From assembly GCF_002455975.1 (NCBI RefSeq), contig NZ_DKLM01000016.1, positions 1-5,108 on the forward strand: a stretch of 5,108 nt of DNA, written 5' to 3'. Source of the stretch: Clostridium sp. UBA6640. Lineage in GTDB: Bacteria > Bacillota > Clostridia > Clostridiales > Clostridiaceae. Shown in pieces: positions 1-5,065 of this stretch (positions within the stretch are counted from its first letter, which is position 1; each line of letters begins with the position of its first letter). A model generated the notes under the pieces. It had not been told where the DNA came from. It did not search any database and saw only the letters and a list, made by a program, of their open reading frames with translations. Made by a program: the position numbers and the translations under genes.

Positions 1-54
1 ATTGATTATTTCTTAAAGTTACGCAGTAATTTTTTTAAAAGACTAACAACATAA
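1..54 (+). CDS. possible C-terminal tail of an upstream gene (partial)
   Basis: Frame 1 is open from the first base to a TAA at 52-54 and reads IDYFLKLRSNFFKRLTT. The other two forward frames hit stops within the first 16 bases. The basic, aromatic residues are compatible with a protein C-terminus, and a hairpin follows 26 bases after the stop, where a terminator would be expected. Seventeen open codons can also occur by chance, so no function is assigned and the call is weak. Confidence 0.3.
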   Translation: MDYFLKLRSNFFKRLTT

Positions 55-80
55 AATTGCTAGTCAAAGATATGTTTAAA

Positions 81-107
81 GAAATTATTTTGCCTAAAAA
101 TAATTTC
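81..107. terminator. 11-bp perfect inverted repeat, possible weak terminator
   Basis: The arms GAAATTATTTT (81-91) and AAAATAATTTC (97-107) are perfectly complementary around the loop GCCTA. The stem is almost entirely A/T and no T-run follows on the plus strand, so it is not a standard intrinsic terminator. Its position just after the possible gene end at 54 suggests a 3'-end hairpin or transcript-stabilising structure. The inverted repeat is seen; the role is inferred. Confidence 0.35.
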
Positions 108-113
108 CACCTC

Positions 114-163
114 AAATTGTCAATTGTCCATCGTCAATAAATTGTCAATTGTCCATCGTCAAT
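114..163. repeat. perfect tandem duplication of a 25-bp unit
   Basis: Positions 114-138 and 139-163 are identical over all 25 bases. The unit begins AAATTGTCAATTG and ends CCATCGTCAAT, and contains the palindrome CAATTG. A degraded further copy seems to follow at 169-190 (ATTGTC, then TCCATTGAT). The first 12 bases of the unit, AAATTGTCAATT, recur at 981-992 before the transporter operon. CAATTG-based intergenic repeats resemble those often seen in clostridial spacers, but that comparison is from memory. The array is non-coding and sits just upstream of the tRNA promoter. Confidence 0.85.
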
Positions 164-200
164 TCTTCATTGTCTAAGTTCTCCATTGATTAACTTTATA

Positions 201-230
201 TTGACAATATATACTAAAATATGATAAGAT
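201..230 (+). promoter_or_regulatory. sigma-A-type promoter of the tRNA-Trp gene
   Basis: A consensus -35 box TTGACA (201-206) is followed after 18 bp by TAAGAT (225-230), which is preceded by a TG extension at 222-223. Initiation would fall near 237, a few bases before the tRNA. The position and the perfect -35 make this convincing; the -10 matches consensus at 4 of 6 bases. Confidence 0.75.
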
Positions 231-242
231 AATCTTCGTTAT

Positions 243-318
243 AGGGGTATGGCTCAATTGGTAGAGTAGTGGTCTCCAAAACCATTGGTTGCGGGTTCGA
301 GTCCTGCTGCCCCTGCCA
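243..318 (+). tRNA. tRNA-Trp, anticodon CCA
   Basis: A full cloverleaf can be drawn. The acceptor stem pairs AGGGGTA (243-249) with TGCCCCT (308-314), including one G-U pair. The D arm is GCTC/GAGT (252-255 and 264-267). The anticodon stem GTGGT/ACCAT (269-273 and 281-285) encloses the loop CTCCAAA with anticodon CCA at 276-278. The T arm GCGGG/CCTGC (291-295 and 303-307) carries the TTCGAGT loop. The discriminator is G315 and the CCA end is encoded at 316-318. The anticodon reads UGG, so this is tryptophan. It has its own promoter and terminator and appears to be a single-gene unit. Confidence 0.97.
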
Positions 319-321
319 AAT

Positions 322-347
322 ACCTAATATTTTTAGGTGATTTTTTT
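322..347 (+). terminator. intrinsic terminator of tRNA-Trp
   Basis: A 6-bp stem ACCTAA (322-327) / TTAGGT (333-338) with a TATTT loop is followed by a run of seven T residues at 341-347. It begins three bases after the tRNA CCA end and closes the tRNA unit. Confidence 0.75.
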
Positions 348-387
348 AGGGTGATTAAATAATTTATAGCGTTTAAATTTGAGATAT

Positions 388-425
388 TAAAAATGTCCTT
401 CAATTGAATTTGGGGGATATTTTTA
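388..425 (+). other. 16-bp RNA hairpin with G-U pairs
   Basis: Positions 388-403 pair continuously with 410-425 around the loop TTGAAT. The three G-U pairs (395-418, 399-414 and 400-413) are valid only if the plus strand is transcribed; on the minus strand they become A-C mismatches. The 3' arm contains GGGGGAT followed by a run of five T residues, which resembles a terminator, but no T-run continues beyond the stem. It could be a secondary stop behind the tRNA unit or part of an unrecognised RNA. Confidence 0.4.
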
Positions 426-573
426 TGTATTTATGAAAAACATGAAATTTATAGAGATATTAGAATATAATATTATAAATCACTTGACTTAATGATATAC
501 TTGTTAAGTAAATCAATTGTCTAAATTTACATTAAATAAATATAAATAAATTGTAGAATTTTCTTGATAGCTT

Positions 574-582
574 TGGTATAAT
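574..582 (+). promoter_or_regulatory. extended -10 promoter
   Basis: A perfect TATAAT at 577-582 is preceded by TGG at 574-576, giving an extended -10 element. No good -35 box lies at the normal distance (TAGAAT at 554-559 is a poor match), which extended -10 promoters tolerate. Initiation is predicted near 589. The transcript would cover the small ORF at 672-767 and could stop at the terminator ending near 934. Confidence 0.5.
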
Positions 583-671
583 CTAAGCTGATGGCTTTAT
601 TATATAGGTTATCATTTTATAAATTTAAGAGATAAATATTAAAAATTTTATTTTGAGATAAGAGGGATATT

Positions 672-767
672 ATGAGTACGGATAAGTCGATAAGTAGTAA
701 AAACCAATTATTTAAAATAAATAAAGAAGAGGGGTTAATGGAGAAAATAGGAGCAACAGTATCTTAA
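672..767 (+). CDS. small hypothetical ORF, 31 codons
   Basis: The frame opens at an ATG with AGAGGG at 661-666, five bases upstream, as a plausible ribosome binding site, and ends at tandem TAA stops (765-770). The product starts MSTDKSISSKNQ and ends MEKIGATVS. It is polar and lysine/serine-rich with no membrane segment or known motif, and I do not recognise it. A promoter lies about 90 bases upstream and a strong terminator about 140 bases downstream, so it sits in a plausible short transcription unit. It may be a real small peptide or the N-terminal remnant of a decayed gene; see the open frame at 751-837. Confidence 0.35.
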   Translation: MSTDKSISSKNQLFKINKEEGLMEKIGATVS

Positions 768-837
768 TAAAAAAGTAGTTTTAAACAATATTAAGATAAC
801 GTTGGTTAACGCTTTGGAGTTTGTCCTAAATTTATAA
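751..837 (+). pseudogene. open frame that may continue the small ORF after a frameshift
   Basis: In another frame the DNA is open from 751 (after a TAG at 748-750) to a TAA at 835-837. It reads EQQYLNKKVVLNN followed by IKITLVNALEFVLNL, a protein-like mix of basic and hydrophobic residues. It lacks a start codon of its own. A single frameshift between about 751 and 764 would join it to the 31-codon ORF and give a product of roughly 55 residues. It may be a broken gene or a chance reading; no family was recognised. Confidence 0.2.
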
Positions 838-904
838 AGTAATTTATAATCCATATACATAGACAGCTAGTTTTATCAAAAAGATAAATGCTTATGAAAT
901 CTAC

Positions 905-934
905 ACCCCTGCAATTTTTATGCAGGGGTTTTTT
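905..934 (+). terminator. strong intrinsic terminator upstream of potA
   Basis: The arms CCCCTGCA (906-913) and TGCAGGGG (921-928) form a perfect GC-rich 8-bp stem, extended by A905-T929, around a 7-base A/T loop. TTTTTT follows at 929-934 and a second T-run at 936-942. It ends any transcript from the 574-582 promoter and insulates the transporter operon, unless read-through is regulated. Its 5' arm is also complementary to the potA ribosome binding site. Confidence 0.85.
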
Positions 935-980
935 ATTTTTTTATATAACATGATTTAAGGGATTTGATGATTTCGAGTTA

Positions 981-1014
981 AAATTGTCAATTATACAAAG
1001 TTAGTAATTTTAAA
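981..1014 (+). promoter_or_regulatory. candidate promoter of the pot operon
   Basis: TTGTCA (984-989, 5 of 6 to consensus) is followed after 19 bp by TTTAAA (1009-1014, 4 of 6). The spacing is long and the -10 poor, so this is only the best candidate between the terminator at 934 and potA. The -35 lies inside a 12-bp copy of the start of the upstream repeat unit (981-992). No operator or riboswitch was recognised in 935-1039. Confidence 0.3.
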
Positions 1015-1039
1015 TTTACATAAACAAACAATATAAAGT

Positions 1040-1048
1040 AGGGGTGAT
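1040..1048 (+). promoter_or_regulatory. ribosome binding site that decides the potA start
   Basis: AGGGGTGAT closely matches the anti-16S consensus AGGAGGTGAT. It lies six to seven bases before the TTG at 1053 and overlaps the upstream GTG at 1044, which therefore cannot be the start. The ATG at 1065 is too far away. Confidence 0.7.
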
Positions 1049-1052
1049 TTTC

Positions 1053-2135
1053 TTGATTGACGTAATGGTTCAATTAAAAGGTATTAGCAAAAGATTCGTA
1101 GGAAGTGATTCCTTAGCAGTTAAAGAGGTTTCTCTAGATATTAGGAAGGGAGAATTTTTAACAATTTTAGGTCCCAGTGGGTGTGGTAAGACAACAACAT
1201 TAAGAATGATAGCAGGTTTTGAAGATCCAAGCATAGGTTCTATCTCGATAGATGAAGAAGACGTATCAAAAGTACCTGCATACAAAAGATGTGTTAACAC
1301 AGTATTCCAAAGTTATGCATTATTCCCTCATATGAATATTTTTGAAAATGTAGCTTTTGGCTTAAAAGTTAAAAATGTGTCAGAAGGCCAAATTAAAGCA
1401 AGAGTAAGTGAAATGTTAAAAATGGTTCAACTTGAAGGTTATGAAAACAGAATGCCAAATGAACTTTCAGGTGGTCAAAAGCAAAGGGTTGCTATAGCAA
1501 GAGCTGTTATAAATAATCCAAAAGTGCTTTTATTAGATGAACCTTTGGGAGCATTAGACTTAAAACTTAGAAAACAAATGCAATTAGAGTTAAAACAGCT
1601 TCAAAGAAAGTTAGGTATTACATTTATTTATGTAACCCACGATCAAGAAGAGGCATTAACTATGTCTGATAGAATTGTAGTTATGAATAAAGGTGTTATA
1701 GAACATGTTGGCACTCCAGCAGAGATCTATGAAAAACCAAGAACTAAGTTTGTTGCAAATTTTATTGGTGAAACTAATCTATTTGAAGGTACAATTTTAG
1801 AAAAAGGTGAAGATAGATATCTTATAAATAAAGATGATGGAGAAGAAATACTAATAACTGATTCTCCGATTTCTATGACACAGGATATTTGTCTTGCAAT
1901 TAGACCAGAAAGAATTAAACTTTCAAATAATGTTGATATTGGAATGGTTGGAATAAAGGTAAATGTTAAAGAAAGAATTTATAATGGTTCGGTTATTAAA
2001 ACCGTTGTTGTTACTAAAAATGGCATGGAGTTCGTTGTATCAGAGCCTATAAGTGATGTATACTCCTTAGATGCCCATAATAAACCATACGTGTTTGCCA
2101 CATGGAACCCTAAACACGCAGTGGTGGTACAATAA
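1053..2135 (+). CDS. potA: spermidine/putrescine ABC transporter ATP-binding protein PotA
   Basis: PotA is the cytoplasmic ATPase that powers polyamine import through PotB and PotC. From the TTG start the product is 360 residues (E. coli PotA is about 378). All ABC motifs are intact: Walker A GPSGCGKTT at about 40-48, Q-loop Gln near 86 (VFQSYALFPHM), signature LSGGQ at 138-142, Walker B VLLLDEP at 158-164, D-loop ALD at 167-169, and switch His near 196 (YVTHDQEEAL). The last 90 or so residues, including CLAIRPERIKL, form the C-terminal TOBE-type regulatory domain of this subfamily. TTG is chosen because of the ribosome binding site at 1040-1048; an ATG at 1065 would remove only four residues. 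The stop TAA shares its last A with the ATG of potB, indicating coupled translation. The family is certain; the polyamine assignment rests on the whole operon. Confidence 0.95.
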   Translation: MIDVMVQLKGISKRFVGSDSLAVKEVSLDIRKGEFLTILGPSGCGKTTTLRMIAGFEDPSIGSISIDEEDVSKVPAYKRCVNTVFQSYALFPHMNIFENVAFGLKVKNVSEGQIKARVSEMLKMVQLEGYENRMPNELSGGQKQRVAIARAVINNPKVLLLDEPLGALDLKLRKQMQLELKQLQRKLGITFIYVTHDQEEALTMSDRIVVMNKGVIEHVGTPAEIYEKPRTKFVANFIGETNLFEGTILEKGEDRYLINKDDGEEILITDSPISMTQDICLAIRPERIKLSNNVDIGMVGIKVNVKERIYNGSVIKTVVVTKNGMEFVVSEPISDVYSLDAHNKPYVFATWNPKHAVVVQ

Positions 2136-3100
2136 TGTGGGGTAAACTTAGCAAAGCTTTTTCAAACTTTCTTGGAAAGCTATTGCATAGGACAGAAAAT
2201 AAAAATGCTTCATTAGAGAGTCAAGAGGGTTTTAAGAGAAGATTTTTAAAGTCTGCCCCAATATTTAAAACCATAGGTCCAGTGGCCATATGGTTAATTA
2301 CATTTTTTATTGTTCCGCTACTTCTTGTGCTAATAGTTAGCTTTCTATCAAGAGGTGAATATGGAGATATTCAGTTACCTTTTACATTGGACAATTATAA
2401 AAGATTATTATCTCCTGTATACGGACAAATATTAATCAAGACATTAATTATTTCTATTAGTACTACTGTAGGATGTTTGATTATAGGATATCCATTTGCA
2501 TATTTTATAGGAAGAGCTAATAAAAAATATAGAGGACTTCTATTACTTTTAGTTATACTTCCATTTTGGACTAATTCACTAGTTCGTACTTATGCATGGA
2601 TAATATTATTAAGAACGGAAGGGGTAATTAATACCTATTTAATGAGATTTGGATTTATTTCCAATCCGATACAAATGCTCTACACAGATGGTGCTGTGTT
2701 TATAGGAATGCTTTATATAATGCTACCGTTTATGGTACTTCCTATTTACACTTCTATAGAAAAATTAGATATGAGTTATATAGAAGCTGCCAATGATCTT
2801 GGTGCTTCACCATATAAAACTTTTAAAGAAATAACTTTACCTTTAACTATGCCTGGTATTGTAGCAGGATGTATGCTTGTATTTATACCAACATTAGGTT
2901 ATTTCTTTATATCAGATTTAATGGGTGGAAGTAAGACAATGCTTATTTCTAACCTAATTAAAAATCAGTTCCTAACCTCCAGAGATTGGCCATTTGGTTC
3001 AGCTATAGCAGTAATTGTAATAATACTAATGCTTATAGCTATTGGCCTTTACTTTAAAGGAACTACACCGAAAAAGGGTGCAGAGGAGGTTAGCAACTAA
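2135..3100 (+). CDS. potB: spermidine/putrescine ABC transporter permease PotB
   Basis: PotB is one of the two inner permease subunits forming the polyamine channel. The 321-residue product has about six hydrophobic segments, the first near 46-71 and the last near 287-307. The cytoplasmic EAA loop that docks on the ATPase is at about 217-244 (EAANDLGASPYKTF, then ITLPLTMPGIVAG). The segment LPFWTNSLVRTYAW (142-155) is typical of PotB. It is longer than the E. coli protein (about 275-285) because roughly 40 polar, basic residues precede the first helix. There is no other Met until residue 170, and ATG 2135 overlaps the potA stop, so the start is supported even though its ribosome binding site (GGTGG at 2123-2127) is weak. 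The stop TAA overlaps the ATG of the next gene by one base. Confidence 0.94.
   Translation: MWGKLSKAFSNFLGKLLHRTENKNASLESQEGFKRRFLKSAPIFKTIGPVAIWLITFFIVPLLLVLIVSFLSRGEYGDIQLPFTLDNYKRLLSPVYGQILIKTLIISISTTVGCLIIGYPFAYFIGRANKKYRGLLLLLVILPFWTNSLVRTYAWIILLRTEGVINTYLMRFGFISNPIQMLYTDGAVFIGMLYIMLPFMVLPIYTSIEKLDMSYIEAANDLGASPYKTFKEITLPLTMPGIVAGCMLVFIPTLGYFFISDLMGGSKTMLISNLIKNQFLTSRDWPFGSAIAVIVIILMLIAIGLYFKGTTPKKGAEEVSN
3083..3090 (+). promoter_or_regulatory. strong ribosome binding site of potCD
   Basis: GAGGAGGT lies nine bases before the ATG at 3100, inside the end of potB. It gives potCD strong initiation in addition to coupling through the one-base overlap. Confidence 0.75.
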
Positions 3101-4944
3101 TGGATAAGAAAAAAAATTTATTAAGTAAAATATATGCAGCTTTAGTATATGGATTTTTATATTTACCAATTTTAGTTTTAATAGTATTTTCTTTTAATAA
3201 ATCAAAGTTAAATGCTACATGGTCAGGATTTACGCTAGATTGGTATAAAAGTCTATTAAATAATGCTCAAATATTAGAGGCGTTAAAAAATAGTTTAATT
3301 ATAGCCTTTGTGAGTACTTTTTTTGCAGTAGTTATAGGTACACTAGCTGCTATTGGTATGTATAGGTATAAATTTAAGGGAAAAAAGGTTATGGAAGGAT
3401 TATTATATATTCCAGTGGTTATTCCAGAAATAGTTATGGGTATATCAATGCTTGCCTTTTTTTCCTTACTTAATTTAGAAGCAGGATTATTAACTTTAAT
3501 ACTTGCACATATAACATTTTGTATTGCCTATGTTATTATAGTGGTTAGAGCAAGATTAGACGGATTTGATATTGCTTTAGAAGAGGCTGCACTAGATCTT
3601 GGTGCTACCCCTTGGCAAACTCTAACTAAAGTTACATTGCCAGTAATATCACCAGGGATTATAGCAGGAGGATTGCTTGCATTTACTTTATCTTTAGATG
3701 ATGTTATTATAAGCTTTTTTGCTTCTGGGCCAGACAGTAATACACTGCCACTTAAGATATTTTCAATGGTTAAGTTTGGTGTTACTCCAGAAATAAATGC
3801 TCTATCAACATTAATGATGGTATTTACTTTAAGTATGGTACTTATTGCTGAAGGTATAAGAAGAAATGCTCTTAAGAATAAGAAGATTAAAAAAGCGTTA
3901 TCAACAGTAGTAGTTTCACTAATGGTATTTGGAGCAGGCTTTATTATATTTGGAAATGTAGGACAAACTGAAAAAGAAGTATTGAATCTATTTAACTGGT
4001 CTGAATTCTTACCTGAATCAGTTGTAGAACAGTTTGAAAAAGAATATAACGTAAAGGTTAACTATGCTACTTTTTCTTCCAATGAAGAAATGCTTGCAAA
4101 GCTTATGGGCGGTAATATATCTTATGACCTAGTGGTTACTAGCGATTATGCTATTGAGATAATGATTAAGCAAAATTTAATCCAAGAAATAGATCAAGAT
4201 AATGTACCTAATCTTGAGAACATAGATGAAAATGTATTAGATTTAGGGTTTGATCCTAATAATAAATATAGCCTGCCTTATATGTGGGGAGGCAATTATA
4301 TAGTAGTGGATAGAAGTAAAATATCAAAAGAAATCACATCCTTTGATGGATTATGGGATAGTGAGTTTAAAAATTCTATGGTTATCTTAGATGACCCAAG
4401 AGTTATTGTAGGTATGGCGCTTCAAAAGAATGGATATTCTATAAACACTACAAATCCTGAAGAACTTAAAAAGGCGAAGGAAGATTTGATAAAGTTAATG
4501 TCAAATGTAAAAGCTTTTGATAGTGAATCGCCAAAGACCTTATTAATAAACGGAGAAGCTTCAATAGGATATGTATGGGGTACAGAGGCGTATCTTGCAA
4601 AACTTGAGAATCCTAATTTAGAAACAGTTCTAACAAAAGAAGGGGTAGTTCCACAGTATGACAACTTTGTTGTACCAGCAAATGCTAAAAATAAGAGGTT
4701 AGCAGAGGAATTTATAAACTTCATTTATAGACCAGAAGTTAGTGCTCAAGTATCTGAAGAATTCCCTTATGCAAACCCAAATCAAGCAGCTTATCCTCTA
4801 ATTGATCCAGATAAGTTAAATGACATAGCTGTCTATCCGCCAAGAGAGGCAGTAGAAGGTAATGAGCTTATTAAAGATGTAGGAGAAGCTACAAGATTAT
4901 TCGACGATATATGGACTGAAGTTAAAAATAGTAAAAAGAAATAA
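3100..4944 (+). CDS. potCD: fused polyamine permease and substrate-binding protein PotCD
   Basis: This 614-residue protein joins the second permease subunit and the extracellular polyamine receptor. Residues 1 to about 255 match PotC: about six membrane segments (first at 11-32) and the EAA loop EEAALDLGATPWQTL at 161-175, followed by TLPVISPGIIAG. A basic stretch (254-265) leads into a seventh hydrophobic helix at about 266-286. Residues 293-614 match PotD from LFNWSEFLPESVVEQF, through YDLVVTSDYA, LPYMWGGN, DDPRVIVGMAL, YVWGTEAY and VPANAKN, to DVGEATRLFDDIW. With six PotC helices the permease C-terminus is cytoplasmic, so the seventh helix puts the PotD domain outside as a membrane-tethered receptor. 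No lipobox cysteine is present. Several ligand residues known in E. coli PotD differ, so the exact polyamine is uncertain. There is no internal stop or frame break, so the fusion is genuine in this sequence. Confidence 0.93.
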   Translation: MDKKKNLLSKIYAALVYGFLYLPILVLIVFSFNKSKLNATWSGFTLDWYKSLLNNAQILEALKNSLIIAFVSTFFAVVIGTLAAIGMYRYKFKGKKVMEGLLYIPVVIPEIVMGISMLAFFSLLNLEAGLLTLILAHITFCIAYVIIVVRARLDGFDIALEEAALDLGATPWQTLTKVTLPVISPGIIAGGLLAFTLSLDDVIISFFASGPDSNTLPLKIFSMVKFGVTPEINALSTLMMVFTLSMVLIAEGIRRNALKNKKIKKALSTVVVSLMVFGAGFIIFGNVGQTEKEVLNLFNWSEFLPESVVEQFEKEYNVKVNYATFSSNEEMLAKLMGGNISYDLVVTSDYAIEIMIKQNLIQEIDQDNVPNLENIDENVLDLGFDPNNKYSLPYMWGGNYIVVDRSKISKEITSFDGLWDSEFKNSMVILDDPRVIVGMALQKNGYSINTTNPEELKKAKEDLIKLMSNVKAFDSESPKTLLINGEASIGYVWGTEAYLAKLENPNLETVLTKEGVVPQYDNFVVPANAKNKRLAEEFINFIYRPEVSAQVSEEFPYANPNQAAYPLIDPDKLNDIAVYPPREAVEGNELIKDVGEATRLFDDIWTEVKNSKKK

Positions 4945-4946
4945 AC

Positions 4947-4976
4947 AATTAAGCCTTGGGAAACCAAGGCTTAATT
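4947..4976 (+). terminator. hairpin terminator of the pot operon
   Basis: Two 13-base arms (4947-4959 and 4964-4976) pair perfectly around a GAAA tetraloop, a very stable GNRA loop. It starts two bases after the potCD stop. The 3' arm ends in TTAATTT and only a broken T-rich stretch follows, so termination may be incomplete. On the minus strand the flank is also T-rich, so it may act in both directions. Confidence 0.8.
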
Positions 4977-5007
4977 TATTGGTAAATTTTACAGAAAATC
5001 ATATTGT

Positions 5008-5039
5008 TTTACGAACATATGTTTGATATTATATATAAT
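5008..5039 (+). promoter_or_regulatory. candidate rightward promoter of the next gene
   Basis: TTTACG (5008-5013, 4 of 6) precedes an A/T run containing TATATA (5030-5035 or 5032-5037, 16- or 18-bp spacing) and a perfect TATAAT (5034-5039, 20-bp spacing). The precise -10 cannot be chosen by eye. The region follows the pot terminator and overlaps a LexA-box match, supporting a regulated promoter for a gene beyond the right edge. Confidence 0.45.
5012..5025. promoter_or_regulatory. LexA (DinR) SOS box
   Basis: CGAACATATGTTTG fits the Gram-positive LexA operator consensus CGAAC-RNRY-GTTYG at every position; its core AACATATGTT is a perfect palindrome. It overlaps the end of the candidate -35 and the spacer of the promoter, where bound LexA would block transcription. 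The consensus match is seen; repression of a downstream SOS gene is inferred. Confidence 0.65.
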
Positions 5040-5065
5040 ATAGATATGTAATTTTAAATTTAATC

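Larger units (their letters stand above)
348..671. other. AT-rich spacer without a recognisable gene
   Basis: All frames are broken by frequent stops; the longest plus-strand reading noted is a 19-codon stretch (433-492) without a properly placed ribosome binding site. The spacer holds a 16-bp hairpin (388-425) and a dyad, ACTTAA (487-492) and TTAAGT (504-509) separated by 11 bases. The dyad lies inside a longer imperfect palindrome, TTGA (484-487) to TCAA (513-516), which could be an operator. It also holds an extended -10 promoter (574-582). A second weak promoter-like pair, TTGTCT (517-522) and TATAAA (541-546), is within chance for such AT-rich DNA. Confidence 0.6.

Noticed and set aside
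41..65. Inverted repeat GACTA ... TAGTC
   Set aside because: A 5-bp stem with a 15-base loop is too weak to support a functional structure.
114..163. CRISPR array
   Set aside because: There are only two abutting 25-bp copies with no spacer between them and no cas genes in the window.
433..492. 19-codon ORF starting MKNMKFIEIL
   Set aside because: The only G-rich stretch (412-416) is too far from the ATG, and the length and composition are as expected by chance in A/T-rich DNA.
564..582. TTGATA and TATAAT as a -35/-10 pair
   Set aside because: Only 7 bp separate them. The TATAAT is instead interpreted as an extended -10 element.
1004..1018. 15-bp exact match GTAATTTTAAATTTA shared with 5048-5062
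   Set aside because: It is low-complexity A/T sequence that readily recurs by chance in this composition; it is too short to call a repeat family.
1044..1046. GTG as the potA start
   Set aside because: The GTG is part of the ribosome binding site AGGGGTGAT itself; TTG at 1053 has the proper spacing.
1070..1300. Minus-strand open frame of 76 codons inside potA
   Set aside because: It lies entirely antisense to the Walker A region of potA, has no family features, and is explained by the coding strand.
1701..1710. SOS-box-like GAACATGTTG within potA
   Set aside because: The spacing between GAAC and GTT is wrong for LexA, and it lies inside conserved coding sequence.
4422..4724. Minus-strand open frame of 100 codons inside the PotD part of potCD
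   Set aside because: It is antisense to well-conserved PotD sequence, and nothing marks it as a gene of its own.
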